The position numbers and the translations under genes were made by a program. Shown here in pieces: positions 1 to 13,500 of a stretch of DNA of 64,000 nt (the first letter of the stretch is position 1; every line of letters starts with the position of its first letter). The notes beneath the pieces are model-generated. The model was not told the DNA's origin. It ran no database searches and saw only the letters and a list, made by a program, of their open reading frames with translations. Origin of the DNA: Micromussa lordhowensis (Eukaryota > Cnidaria > Anthozoa > Scleractinia > Lobophylliidae); contig OZ026601.1 of NCBI GenBank assembly GCA_964020085.1, forward strand, positions 29,240,618-29,304,617, read 5' to 3'.

Positions 1-1204
1 ATGACAATTTTGGCAAGGACACCTAAATCGGCCATTTTCTGAGATTTTGCCAAGGGGGGACAAAGGGAAAATGCTCAAAAAAGTAGGCCGACTATAGGGG
101 CTTCAAAAACATCCTGGCACAAATGGCATCATCTCCTAATTAGTATGCACTTAAAGTGCAAAGATAGGACAACATTTTGCTGCAAACTGCGGCTCCATAA
201 GTGTCCGTATAGCCGAGTTATGACAAATTTGGCAAGGACACCTAAATCGGCTATTTTCTGAGATTTTGCCAAGGGGGGACCAAGGGAAAATGCTCAAAAA
301 AGTAGGCCGACTATAGGGGCTTCAAAAACACCCTGGCGCAAATGGCATCATCTCTTAATTAGTATGCACTTGAAGTGCAAACATAGGACAACATTTTTCT
401 GCAAACTGCGGCTCCATAAGTGTCCGTATAGCCGAGTTATGACAAATTTGGCAAGGTTACTTAAATCAGCCCTTTTCTGAGATTTTGCCAAGGGGGGACC
501 AAGGGAAAATGCTCAAAAAAGTAGGCCGACTATAGGGGCTTCAACAACATCCTGGCACAAATGGCATCATCTCCTAATTTGTATGCACTTAAAGTGCAAA
601 GATAGGACAACATTTTGCTGCAAACTGCGGCTCCATAAGTGTCCGTATAGCCGAGTTATGACAAATTTGGCACGGTTACTTAAATCGGCACTTTTCTGAG
701 ATTTTGCCAAGGGGGGACCAAGGGAAAATGCTCAAAAAAGTAGGCCGACTATTGGGGCTTCAAAAACACCCTGGCGCAAATGGCATCATCTCCTAATTAG
801 TATGCACTTGAAGTGCAAACATAGGACAACATTTTTCTGCAAACTGCGGCTCCATAAGTGTCCGTAGCGCCGCGTTATGACAAATTTGGCTAGGACACCT
901 AAATCGGCCATTTTCTGAGATTTTGCCAAGGGGGGACCAAGGGAAAACGCTCAAAAAAGTAGGCCGACTATAGGGGATTCAAAAACATCCTGGCGCAAAT
1001 GGCATCATCTCCTTAATAATATGCACATGAATTGCAAACATAGGACAACATTTTGCTGGAAACTGCGGCTCCATAAGTGTCCGTATAGCCGAGTTATGAC
1101 AAATTTGGCAAGGTTACTTAAATCGGCCCTTTTCTGAGATTTTGCCAAGGGGGGACCAACGGAAAATGCTCAAAAAAGTAGGCCGACTATAGGGGCTTCA
1201 AAAA
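1..1204. repeat. Satellite sub-block, third copy of part of block A
   Basis: The first ~1.2 kb follows 3,066-4,269 (offset 3,065 bp, 14 monomers) and 11,395-12,598 with the same rare variants in order: GACAATTTTGG with GGGGGGACAAAGG, then TCAACAACATCC, CCTAATTTGTATG, GGCACGGTTAC, CCGTAGCGCCGCG, CACATGAATTGC and CCAACGG. Agreement ends near 1,204, where the monomer here reads ACACCCTGGCGC with CTCTTAATTAG instead of ACATCCTGGCGC with CTCCTTATTAG. The left edge is cut by the window. Confidence 0.8.
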
Positions 1205-2184
1205 CACCCTGGCGCAAATGGCATCATCTCTTAATTAGTATGCACTTGAAGTGCAAACATAGGACAACATTTTGCTGCAAACTGCGGCTCCATAAGTGTC
1301 CGTATAGCCGAGTTATGACAAATTTGGCAAGGTTACTTAAATCGGCCATTTTCTGAGATTTTGCCAAGGGGGGACTAAGGGAAAATGCTCAAAAAGGTAG
1401 GCCGACTATAGGGGCTTCAAAAACATCCTGGCACAAATGGCATCATCTCCTAATTAGTATGCACTTAAAGTGCAAAGATAGGACAACATTTTGCTGCAAA
1501 CTGCGGCTCCATAAGTGTCCGTATAGCCGAGTTATGACAAATTTGGCAAGGACACCTAAATCGGCTATTTTCTGAGATTTTGCCAAGGGGGGACCAAGGG
1601 AAAATGCTCAAAAAAGTAGGCCGACTATACGGGCTTCAAAAACACCCTGGCGAAAATGGCATCATCTGTTAATTAGTATGCACTTGAAGTGCAAACATAG
1701 GACAACATTTTTCTGCAAACTGCGGCTCCATAAGTTTCCGTATAGCCGAGTTATGACAAATTTGGCAAGGACACCTAAATCGGCCATTTTCTGAGATTTT
1801 GCGAAGGGGGGACCAAGGGAAAATGCTCAAAAAAGTAGGCCGACTATAGGGGCTTCAAAAACATCCTGGCACAAATGGCATCATCTCCTAATTAGTATGC
1901 ACTTAAAGTGCAAAGATAGGACAACATTTTGCTGCAAACTGCGGCTCCATAAGTGTCCGTATAGCCGAGTTATGACAAATTTGGCAAGGACACCTAAATC
2001 GGCTATTTTCTGAGATTTTGCCAAGGGGGACCAAGGGAAAATGCTCAAAAAAGTAGGCCGACTATAAGGGCTTCAAAAACACCCTGGCGCAAATGGCATC
2101 ATCTCTTAATTAGTATCCACTTGAAGTGCAAAGATAGGACAACATTTTGCTGCAAACTGCGGCTCCATAAGTGTCCGTATAGCC

Positions 2185-5100
2185 GAGTTATGACAAATTT
2201 AGCAAGGTTACTTAAATCGGCCCTTTTCTGAGATTTTGCCAAGGGGGGACCAAGGGAAAATGCTCAAAAAAGTAGGCCGACTATAGGGGCTTCAAAAACA
2301 CCCTGGCGCAAATGGCATCATCTCCTAATTAGCATGCACTTGAAGTGCAAACATAGGACAACATTTTGCTGCAAACTGCGGCTCCATAAGTGTCCGTAGA
2401 GCCGCGTTATGACAATTTTGGCAAGGACACCTAAATCGGCCATTTTCTGAGATTTTGCCAAGGGGGGACAAAGGGAAAATGCTCAAAAAAGTAGGCCGAC
2501 TATAGGGGCTTCAAAAACATCCTGGCACAAATGGCATCATCTCCTAATTAGTATGCACTTAAAGTGCAAAGATAGGACAACATTTCGCTGCAAACTGCGG
2601 CTCCATAAGTGTCCGTATAGCCGAGTTATGACAAATTTGGCAAGGACACCTAAATCGGCTATTTTCTGAGATTTTGCCAAGGGTGGACCAAGGGAAAATG
2701 CTCAAAAAAGTAGGCCGACTATAAGGGCTTCAAAAACACCCTGGCGCAAATGGCATCATCTCTTAATTAGTATCCACTTGAAGTACAAAGATAGGACAAC
2801 ATTTTGCTGCAAACTGCGGCTCCATAAGTGTCCGTATAGCCGAGTTATGACAAATTTGGCAAGGTTACTTAAATCGGCCCTTTTCTGAGATTTTGCCAAG
2901 GGGGGACCAAGGGAAAATGCTCAAAAAAGTAGGCCGACTATAGGGGCTTCAAAAACACCCTGGCGCAAATGGCATCATCTCCTAATTAGCATGCACTTGA
3001 AGTGCAAACATAGGACAACATTTTGCTGCAAACTGCGGCTCCATAAGTGTCCGTAGAGCCGCGTTATGACAATTTTGGCAAGGACACCTAAATCGGCCAT
3101 TTTCTGAGATTTTGCCAAGGGGGGACAAAGGGAAAATGCTCAAAAAAGTAGGCCGACTATAGGGGCTTCAAAAACATCCTGGCACAAATGGCATCATCTC
3201 CTAATTAGTATGCACTTAAAGTGCAAAGATAGGACAACATTTTGCTGCAAACTGCGGCTCCATAAGTGTCCGTATAGCCGAGTTATGACAAATTTGGCAA
3301 GGACACCTAAATCGGCTATTTTCTGAGATTTTGCCAAGGGGGGACCAAGGGAAAATGCTCAAAAAAGTAGGCCGACTATAGGGGCTTCAAAAACACCCTG
3401 GCGCAAATGGCATCATCTCTTAATTAGTATGCACTTGAAGTGCAAACATAGGACAACATTTTTCTGCAAACTGCGGCTCCATAAGTGTCCGTATAGCCGA
3501 GTTATGACAAATTTGGCAAGGTTACTTAAATCGGCCCTTTTCTGAGATTTTGCCAAGGGGGGACCAAGGGAAAATGCTCAAAAAAGTAGGCCGACTATAG
3601 GGGCTTCAACAACATCCTGGCACAAATGGCATCATCTCCTAATTTGTATGCACTTAAAGTGCAAAGATAGGACAACATTTTGCTGCAAACTGCGGCTCCA
3701 TAAGTGTCCGTATAGCCGAGTTATGACAAATTTGGCACGGTTACTTAAATCGGCACTTTTCTGAGATTTTGCCAAGGGGGGACCAAGGGAAAATGCTCAA
3801 AAAAGTAGGCCGACTATTGGGGCTTCAAAAACACCCTGGCGCAAATGGCATCATCTCCTAATTAGTATGCACTTGAAGTGCAAACATAGGACAACATTTT
3901 TCTGCAAACTGCGGCTCCATAAGTGTCCGTAGCGCCGCGTTATGACAAATTTGGCTAGGACACCTAAATCGGCCATTTTCTGAGATTTTGCCAAGGGGGG
4001 ACCAAGGGAAAACGCTCAAAAAAGTAGGCCGACTATAGGGGATTCAAAAACATCCTGGCGCAAATGGCATCATCTCCTTAATAGTATGCACATGAATTGC
4101 AAACATAGGACAACATTTTGCTGGAAACTGCGGCTCCATAAGTGTCCGTATAGCCGAGTTATGACAAATTTGGCAAGGTTACTTAAATCGGCCCTTTTCT
4201 GAGATTTTGCCAAGGGGGGACCAACGGAAAATGCTCAAAAAAGTAGGCCGACTATAGGGGCTTCAAAAACATCCTGGCGCAAATGGCATCATCTCCTTAT
4301 TAGTATGCACTTGAAGTGCAAACATAGGACAACATTTTGCCGGAAACTGCGGCTCCATAAGTGTCCGTATAGCCGAGTTATGACAAATTTGGCAAGGACA
4401 CCTAAATCTGCCATTTTCTGAGATTTTGCCAAGGGGGGACCAAGGGAAAATGCTCAAAAAAGTAGGCCGACTATAGGGGCTTCAAAAACACCCTGGCGCA
4501 AATGGCATCATCTCCTACTTAGTATGCACTTGAAGTGCAAACATAGGACAACATTTTGCTGCAAACTGCGGCTCCATAAGTGTCCGTATAGCCGAGTTAT
4601 GACAAATTTGGCAAGGACACCTAAATCGGCCATTTTCTGAGATTTTGCCAAGGGGGGACCAAGGAAAAATGCTCAAAAAAGTAGGCCGACTATAGAGGCT
4701 TCAAAAACATCCTGGCACAAATGGCATCATCTCCTAATTAGTATGCACTTGAAGTGCAAACATAGGACAACATTTTGCTGCAAACTGCGGCTCCATAAGT
4801 GTCCGTATAGCCGAGTTATGACAAATTTGCAAGGATACCTAAATCGGCCATTTTCTGAGATTTTGCCAAGGGGGGACCAAGGAAAAGTGCTCAAAAAAGT
4901 AGGCCGACTATACGGGCTTCAAAAACATCCTGGCACAAATGGCATCATCTCCTAATTAGTATGCACTTGAAGTACAAACATAGGACAACATTTTGCTGCA
5001 AACTGCGGCTCCATAAGTGTCCGTATAGCCGAGTTATGACAAATTTGGCAAGGACACCTAAATCGGCCATTTTCTGAGATTTTGCCAAGGGGGGACCAAG

Positions 5101-8100
5101 GGAAACTGCTCAAAAAAATAAGTAGGCCGACTATACGGGCTTCAAAAACATCCTGGCACAAATGGCATCATCTCCTAATTAGTATGCACTTGAAGTACAA
5201 ACATAGGACAACATTTTGCTGCAAACTGCGGCTCCATAAGTGTCCGTATAGCCGAGTTATGACAAATTTGGCAAGGTTACTTAAATCGGCCATTTTCTGA
5301 GATTTTGCCAAGGGGGGACTAAGGGAAAATGCTCAAAAAGGTAGGCCGACTATAGGGGCTTCAAAAACATCCTGGCACAAATGGCATCATCTCCTAATTA
5401 GTATGCACTTAAAGTGCAAAGATAGGACAACATTTTGCTGCAAACTGCGGCTCCATAAGTGTCCGTATAGCCGAGTTATGACAAATTTGGCAAGGACACC
5501 TAAATCGGCTATTTTCTGAGATTTTGCCAAGGGGGGACCAAGGGAAAATGCTCAAAAAAGTAGGCCGACTATAGGGGCTTCAAAAACACCCTGGCGCAAA
5601 TGGCATCATCTGTTAATTAGTATGCACTTGAAGTGCAAACATAGGACAACATTTTGCTGCAAACTGCGGCTCCATAAGTTTCCGTATAGCCGAGTTATGA
5701 CAAATTTGGCAAGGACACCTAAATCGGCCATTTTCTGAGATTTTGCCAAGGGGGGACCAAGGGAAAATGCTCAAAAAAGTAGGCCGACTTTAGGGGCTTC
5801 AAAAACATCCTGGCACAAATGGCATCATCTCCTAATTAGTATGCACTTAAAGTGCAAAGATAGGACAACATTTTGCTGCAAACTGCGGCTCCATAAGTGT
5901 CCATATAGCCGAGTTATGACAAATTTGGCAAGGACACCTAAATCGGCTATTTTCTGAGATTTTGCCAAGGGGGGACCAAGGGAAAATGCTCAAAAAAGTA
6001 GGCCGACTATAAGGGCTTCAAAAACACCCTGGCGCAAATGGCATCATCTCTTAATTAGTATCCACTTGAAGTGCAAAGATAGGACAACATTTTGCTGCAA
6101 ACTGCGGCTCCATAAGTGTCCGTATAGCCGAGTTATGACAAATTTGGCAAGGTTACTTAAATCGGCCCTTTTCTGAGATTTTGCCAAGGGGGGACCAAGG
6201 GAAAATGCTCAAAAAAGCAGGCCGACTATAGGGGCTTCAAAAACACCCTGGCGCAAATGGCATCATCTCCTAATTAGCATGCACTTGAAGTGCAAACATA
6301 GGACAACATTTTGCTGCAAACTGCGGCTCCATAAGTGTCCGTAGAGCCGCGTTATGACAATTTTCGCAAGGACACCTAAATCGGCCATTTTCTGAGATTT
6401 TGCCAAGGGGGGACAAAGTTAAAATGCTCAAAAAAGTAGGCCGACTATAGGGGCTTCAAAAACATCCTGGCACAAATGGCATCATCTCCTAATTAGTATG
6501 CACTTAAAGTGCAAAGATAGGACAACATTTCGCTGCAAACTGCGGCTCCATAAGTGTCCGTATAGCCGAGTTATGACAAATTTGGCCAGGACACCTAAAT
6601 CGGCTATTTTCTGAGATTTTGCCAAGGGGGGACCAAGGGAAAATGCTCAAAAAAGTAGGCCGACTATAGGGGCTTCAAAAACACCCTGGCGCAAATGGCA
6701 TCATCTCCTACTTAGTATGCACTTGAAGTGCAAACATAGGACAACATTTTGCTGCAAACTGCGGCTCCATAAGTGTCCGTATAGCCGAGTTATGACAAAT
6801 TTGGCAAGGACACCTAAATCGGCCATTTTCTGAGATTTTGCCAAGGGGGGACCAAGGAAAAATGCTCAAAAAAGTAGGCCGACTATAGAGGCTTCAAAAA
6901 CATCCTGGCACAAATGGCATCATCTCCTAATTAGTATGCACTTGAAGTGCAAACATAGGACAACATTTTGCTGCAAACTGCGGCTCCATAAGTGTCCGTA
7001 TAGCCGAGTTATGACAAATTTGCAAGGATACCTAAATCGGCCATTTTCTGAGATTTTGCCAAGGGGGGACCAAGGAAAAGTGCTCAAAAAAGTAGGCCGA
7101 CTATACGGGCTTCAAAAACATCCTGGCACAAATGGCATCATCTCCTAATTAGTATGCACTTGAAGTACAAACATAGGACAACATTTTGCTGCAAACTGCG
7201 GCTCCATAAGTGTCCGTATAGCCGAGTTATGACAAATTTGGCAAGGACACCTAAATCGGCCATTTTCTGAGATTTTGCCAAGGGGGGACCAAGGGAAACT
7301 GCTCAAAAAAATAAGTAGGCCGACTATACGGGCTTCAAAAACATCCTGGCACAAATGGCATCATCTCCTAATTAGTATGCACTTGAAGTACAAACATAGG
7401 ACAACATTTTGCTGCAAACTGCGGCTCCATAAGTGTCCGTATAGCCTAGTTATGACAAATTTGGCAAGGTTACTTAAATCGGCCCTTTTCTGAGATTTTG
7501 CCAAGGGGGGACCAAGGGAAAATGCTCAAAAAAGTAGGCCGACTATAGGGGTTTCAAAAACACCCTAGCGCAAATGGCATCATCTCCTAATTAGTATGCA
7601 CCTGAAGTGCAAAGATAGGACAACATTTTGCTGCAAACTGCGGCTCCATAAGTGTCCGTATAGCCGCGTTATGACAAATTTGGCAAGGACACCTAAATCG
7701 GCCATTTTCTAAGATTTTGCCAAGGGGGGACCAAGGGAAAATGCTCAAAAAAGTAGGCCGACTATAGGGGCTTCAAAAACACCCTGGCGCAAATGGCATC
7801 ATCTCTTAATTAGTATGCACTTGAGGTGCAAACATAGGACAACATTTTGCTGCAAACTGCGGCTCCATAAGTGTCCGTATAGCCGAGTTATGACAAATTT
7901 GGCAAGGTTACTTAAATCGGCCATTTTCTGAGATTTTGCCAAGGGGGGACTAAGGGAAAATGCTCAAAAAGGTAGGCCGACTATAGGGGCTTCAAAAACA
8001 TCCTGGCACAAATGGCATCATCTCCTAATTAGTATGCACTTAAAGTGCAAAGATAGGACAACATTTTGCTGCAAACTGCGGCTCCATAAGTGTCCGTATA

Positions 8101-9233
8101 GCCGAGTTATGACAAATTTGGCAAGGACACCTAAATCGGCTATTTTCTGAGATTTTGCCAAGGGGGGACCAAGGGAAAATGCTCAAAAAAGTAGGCCGAC
8201 TATAGGGGCTTCAAAAACACCCTGGCGCAAATGGCATCATCTGTTAATTAGTATGCACTTGAAGTGCAAACATAGGACAACATTTTGCTGCAAACTGCGG
8301 CTCCATAAGTGTCCGTAGAGCCGCGTTATGACAATTTTGGCAAGGACACCTAAATCGGCCATTTTCTGAGATTTTGCCAAGGGGGGACAAAGGGAAAATG
8401 CTCAAAAAAGTAGGCCGACTATAGGGGCTTCAAAAACATCCTGGCACAAATGGCATCATCTCCTAATTAGTATGCACTTAAAGTGCAAAGATAGGACAAC
8501 ATTTTGCTGCAAACTGCGGCTCCATAAGTGTCCGTATAGCCGAGTTATGACAAATTTGGCAAGGACACCTAAATCGGCTATTTTCTGAGATTTTGCCAAG
8601 GGGGGACCAAGGGAAAATGCTAAAAAAAGTAGGCCGACTATAGGGGCTTCAAAAACACCCTGGCGCAAATGGCATCATCTCTTAATTAGTATGCACTTGA
8701 AGTGCAAACATAGGACAACATTTTTCTGCAAACTGCGGCTCCATAAGTGTCCGTATAGCCGAGTTATGACAAATTTGGCAAGGTTACTTAAATCGGCCCT
8801 TTTCTGAGATTTTGCCAAGGGGGGACCAAGGGAAAATGCTCAAAAAAGCAGGCCGACTATAGGGGCTTCAAAAACACCCTGGCGCAAATGGCATCATCTC
8901 CTAATTAGCATGCACTTGAAGTGCAAACATAGGACAACATTTTGCTGCAAACTGCGGCTCCATAAGTGTCCGTAGAGCCGCGTTATGACAATTTTGGCAA
9001 GGACACCTAAATCGGCCATTTTCTGAGATTTTGCCAAGGGGGGACAAAGGGAAAATGCTCAAAAAAGTAGGCCGACTATAGGGGCTTCAAAAACATCCTG
9101 GCACAAATGGCATCATCTCCTAATTAGTATGCACTTAAAGTGCAAAGATAGGACAACATTTCGCTGCAAACTGCGGCTCCATAAGTGTCCGTATAGCCGA
9201 GTTATGACAAATTTGGCAAGGACACCTAAATCG
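2185..9233. repeat. Satellite block A, copy 1 (about 7.0 kb higher-order segment)
   Basis: This run of monomers is repeated almost exactly at about 10,514-17,339. Rare variants shared in the same order include GACAAATTTAGCAAGG (2,192 and 10,521), TCAACAACATCC, CCGTAGCGCCGCG, CATGAATTGC, CCAACGG, CAAGGATACC and AAAAAAATAAGTAGG. The offset is 8,329 bp up to about 5,040. It is 8,106 bp after that, because copy 1 has one extra 223 bp monomer. Both ends were set by eye from where diagnostic bases stop agreeing, so they are approximate to within a fraction of a monomer. Confidence 0.85.
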
Positions 9234-10510
9234 GCCATTTTTTGAGATTTTGCCACGGGGGTACCAAGGGAAAATGCTCAAAAAAGTAGGCCGACTATAG
9301 GGGCTTCAAAAACACCCTGGCGCAAATGGCATCATCTCCTAATTAGTATGCACTTGAAGTGCAAACATAGGACAACATTTTGCTGCAAACTGCGGCTCCA
9401 TAAGTGTCCGTATAGCCGCGTTATGACAAATTTGGCAAGGTTACTTAAATCGGCCCTTTTCGGAGATTTTGCCAAGGGGGGACCAAGGGAAAATGCTCAA
9501 AAAAGTAAGCCGACTATAGGGGCTTCAAAAACACCCTGGCGCAAATGGCATCATCTCCTAATTAGTATGCACTTGAAGTGCAAACATAGGACAACATTTT
9601 GCTGCAAACTGCGGCTCCATAAGTGTCCGTATAGCCGAGTTATGACAAATTTGGCAAGCTTACTTAAATCGGCCCTTTTCTGAGATTTTGCTAAGGGGGG
9701 ACCAAGGGAAAACGCTAAAAAAAGTAGGCCGACTATAGGGGCTTCAAAAACACCCTGGCGCAAATGGCATCATCTCCTAATTAGTATGCACTTGAAGTGC
9801 AAACATAGGACAACATTTTGCTGCAAACTGCGGCTCCATAAGTGTCCATATAGCCCAGTTATGACAAATTTGGCAAGGACACCTAAATCGGCCATTTTCT
9901 GAGATTTTGCCAAGGGAGGACCAAGGGAAAATGCTCAAAAAAGTAGGCCGACTAAAGGGGGTTCAAAAACACCCTGGCGCAAATGGCATCATCTCCTAAT
10001 TAGTATGCACTTGAAGTGCAAACATAGGACAACATTTTGCTGCAAACTGCGGCTCCATAAGTGTCCATATAGCCCAGTTATGACAAATTTGGCAAGGACA
10101 CCTAAATCGGCCATTTTCTGAGATTTTGCCAAGGGGGGACCAAGGGAAAATGCTCAAAAAAGTAGGCCGACTATAGGGGCTTCAAAAACACCCTGGCGCA
10201 AAGGGCATCAGCTCCTAATTAGTATGCACTTGAAGTGCAAACATAGGACAACATTTTGCTGCAAACTGCGGCTCCATAAGTGTCCGTATAGCCGCGTTAT
10301 GACAAATTTGGCAAGGTTACTTAAATCGGCCCTTTTGTGAGATTTTGCCAAAAGGGGGACCAAAGGAAAATGCTCAAAAAAGTAGGCCGACTATAGGGGC
10401 TTCAAAAACACCCTGGCGCAAATGGCATCATCTCCTAATTAGTATGCACTTGAAGTGCAAACATAGGACAACATTTTGCTGCAAACTGCGGCTCCATAAG
10501 TGTCCGTATA
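9234..10510. repeat. Satellite block B, copy 1 (partner at about 20,187-21,463)
   Basis: Six monomers here match those 10,953 bp further on (50 monomer lengths plus 3 bp). Shared rare variants in order are GCCACGGGGGTACCAAGG, TTTTCGGAGATT, AAAGTAAGCCGAC, GGCAAGCTTAC, GTCCATATAGCCCAG, GACTAAAGGGGG, CAAAGGGCATCAGC and CCAAAAGGGGGACC. The same series also appears at about 23,036-24,312, except that the third copy has GGCAAGGTTAC and CAAAGGGCATCATC in place of two of the variants. The ends are approximate. Confidence 0.8.
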
Positions 10511-10513
10511 GCC

Positions 10514-13500
10514 GAGTTATGACAAATTTAGCAAGGTTACTTAAATCGGCCCTTTTCTGAGATTTTGCCAAGGGGGGACCAAGGGAAAATGCTCAAAAAA
10601 GTAGGCCGACTATAGGGGCTTCAAAAACACCCTGGCGCAAATGGCATCATCTCCTAATTAGCATGCACTTGAAGTGCAAACATAGGACAACATTTTGCTG
10701 CAAACTGCGGCTCCATAAGTGTCCGTAGAGCCGCGTTATGACAATTTTGGCAAGGACACCTAAATCGGCCATTTTCTGAGATTTTGCCAAGGGGGGACAA
10801 AGGGAAAATGCTCAAAAAAGTAGGCCGACTATAGGGGCTTCAAAAACATCCTGGCACAAATGGCATCATCTCCTAATTAGTATGCACTTAAAGTGCAAAG
10901 ATAGGACAACATTTCGCTGCAAACTGCGGCTCCATAAGTGTCCGTATAGCCGAGTTATGACAAATTTGGCAAGGACACCTAAATCGGCTATTTTCTGAGA
11001 TTTTGCCAAGGGTGGACCAAGGGAAAATGCTCAAAAAAGTAGGCCGACTATAAGGGCTTCAAAAACACCCTGGCGCAAATGGCATCATCTCTTAATTAGT
11101 ATCCACTTGAAGTGCAAAGATAGGACAACATTTTGCTGCAAACTGCGGCTCCATAAGTGTCCGTATAGCCGAGTTATGACAAATTTGGCAAGGTTACTTA
11201 AATCGGCCCTTTTCTGAGATTTTGCCAAGGGGGGACCAAGGGAAAATGCTCAAAAAAGTAGGCCGACTATAGGGGCTTCAAAAACACCCTGGCGCAAATG
11301 GCATCATCTCCTAATTAGCATGCACTTGAAGTGCAAACATAGGACAACATTTTGCTGCAAACTGCGGCTCCATAAGTGTCCGTAGAGCCGCGTTATGACA
11401 ATTTTGGCAAGGACACCTAAATCGGCCATTTTCTGAGATTTTGCCAAGGGGGGACAAAGGGAAAATGCTCAAAAAAGTAGGCCGACTATAGGGGCTTCAA
11501 AAACATCCTGGCACAAATGGCATCATCTCCTAATTAGTATGCACTTAAAGTGCAAAGATAGGACAACATTTTGCTGCAAACTGCGGCTCCATAAGTGTCC
11601 GTATAGCCGAGTTATGACAAATTTGGCAAGGACACCTAAATCGGCTATTTTCTGAGATTTTGCCAAGGGGGGACCAAGGGAAAATGCTCAAAAAAGTAGG
11701 CCGACTATAGGGGCTTCAAAAACACCCTGGCGCAAATGGCATCATCTCTTAATTAGTATGCACTTGAAGTGCAAACATAGGACAACATTTTTCTGCAAAC
11801 TGCGGCTCCATAAGTGTCCGTATAGCCGAGTTATGACAAATTTGGCAAGGTTACTTAAATCGGCCCTTTTCTGAGATTTTGCCAAGGGGGGACCAAGGGA
11901 AAATGCTCAAAAAAGTAGGCCGACTATAGGGGCTTCAACAACATCCTGGCACAAATGGCATCATCTCCTAATTTGTATGCACTTAAAGTGCAAAGATAGG
12001 ACAACATTTTGCTGCAAACTGCGGCTCCATAAGTGTCCGTATAGCCGAGTTATGACAAATTTGGCACGGTTACTTAAATCGGCACTTTTCTGAGATTTTG
12101 CCAAGGGGGGACCAAGGGAAAATGCTCAAAAAAGTAGGCCGACTATTGGGGCTTCAAAAACACCCTGGCGCAAATGGCATCATCTCCTAATTAGTATGCA
12201 CTTGAAGTGCAAACATAGGACAACATTTTTCTGCAAACTGCGGCTCCATAAGTGTCCGTAGCGCCGCGTTATGACAAATTTGGCTAGGACACCTAAATCG
12301 GCCATTTTCTGAGATTTTGCCAAGGGGGGACCAAGGGAAAACGCTCAAAAAAGTAGGCCGACTATAGGGGATTCAAAAACATCCTGGCGCAAATGGCATC
12401 ATCTCCTTAATAGTATGCACATGAATTGCAAACATAGGACAACATTTTGCTGGAAACTGCGGCTCCATAAGTGTCCGTATAGCCGAGTTATGACAAATTT
12501 GGCAAGGTTACTTAAATCGGCCCTTTTCTGAGATTTTGCCAAGGGGGGACCAACGGAAAATGCTCAAAAAAGTAGGCCGACTATAGGGGCTTCAAAAACA
12601 TCCTGGCGCAAATGGCATCATCTCCTTATTAGTATGCACTTGAAGTGCAAACATAGGACAACATTTTGCCGGAAACTGCGGCTCCATAAGTGTCCGTATA
12701 GCCGAGTTATGACAAATTTGGCAAGGACACCTAAATCTGCCATTTTCTGAGATTTTGCCAAGGGGGGACCAAGGGAAAATGCTCAAAAAAGTAGGCCGAC
12801 TATAGGGGCTTCAAAAACACCCTGGCGCAAATGGCATCATCTCCTACTTAGTATGCACTTGAAGTGCAAACATAGGACAACATTTTGCTGCAAACTGCGG
12901 CTCCATAAGTGTCCGTATAGCCGAGTTATGACAAATTTGGCAAGGACACCTAAATCGGCCATTTTCTGAGATTTTGCCAAGGGGGGACCAAGGAAAAATG
13001 CTCAAAAAAGTAGGCCGACTATAGAGGCTTCAAAAACATCCTGGCACAAATGGCATCATCTCCTAATTAGTATGCACTTGAAGTGCAAACATAGGACAAC
13101 ATTTTGCTGCAAACTGCGGCTCCATAAGTGTCCGTATAGCCGAGTTATGACAAATTTGCAAGGATACCTAAATCGGCCATTTTCTGAGATTTTGCCAAGG
13201 GGGGACCAAGGAAAAGTGCTCAAAAAAGTAGGCCGACTATACGGGCTTCAAAAACATCCTGGCACAAATGGCATCATCTCCTAATTAGTATGCACTTGAA
13301 GTACAAACATAGGACAACATTTTGCTGCAAACTGCGGCTCCATAAGTGTCCGTATAGCCGAGTTATGACAAATTTGGCAAGGTTACTTAAATCGGCCATT
13401 TTCTGAGATTTTGCCAAGGGGGGACTAAGGGAAAATGCTCAAAAAGGTAGGCCGACTATAGGGGCTTCAAAAACATCCTGGCACAAATGGCATCATCTCC

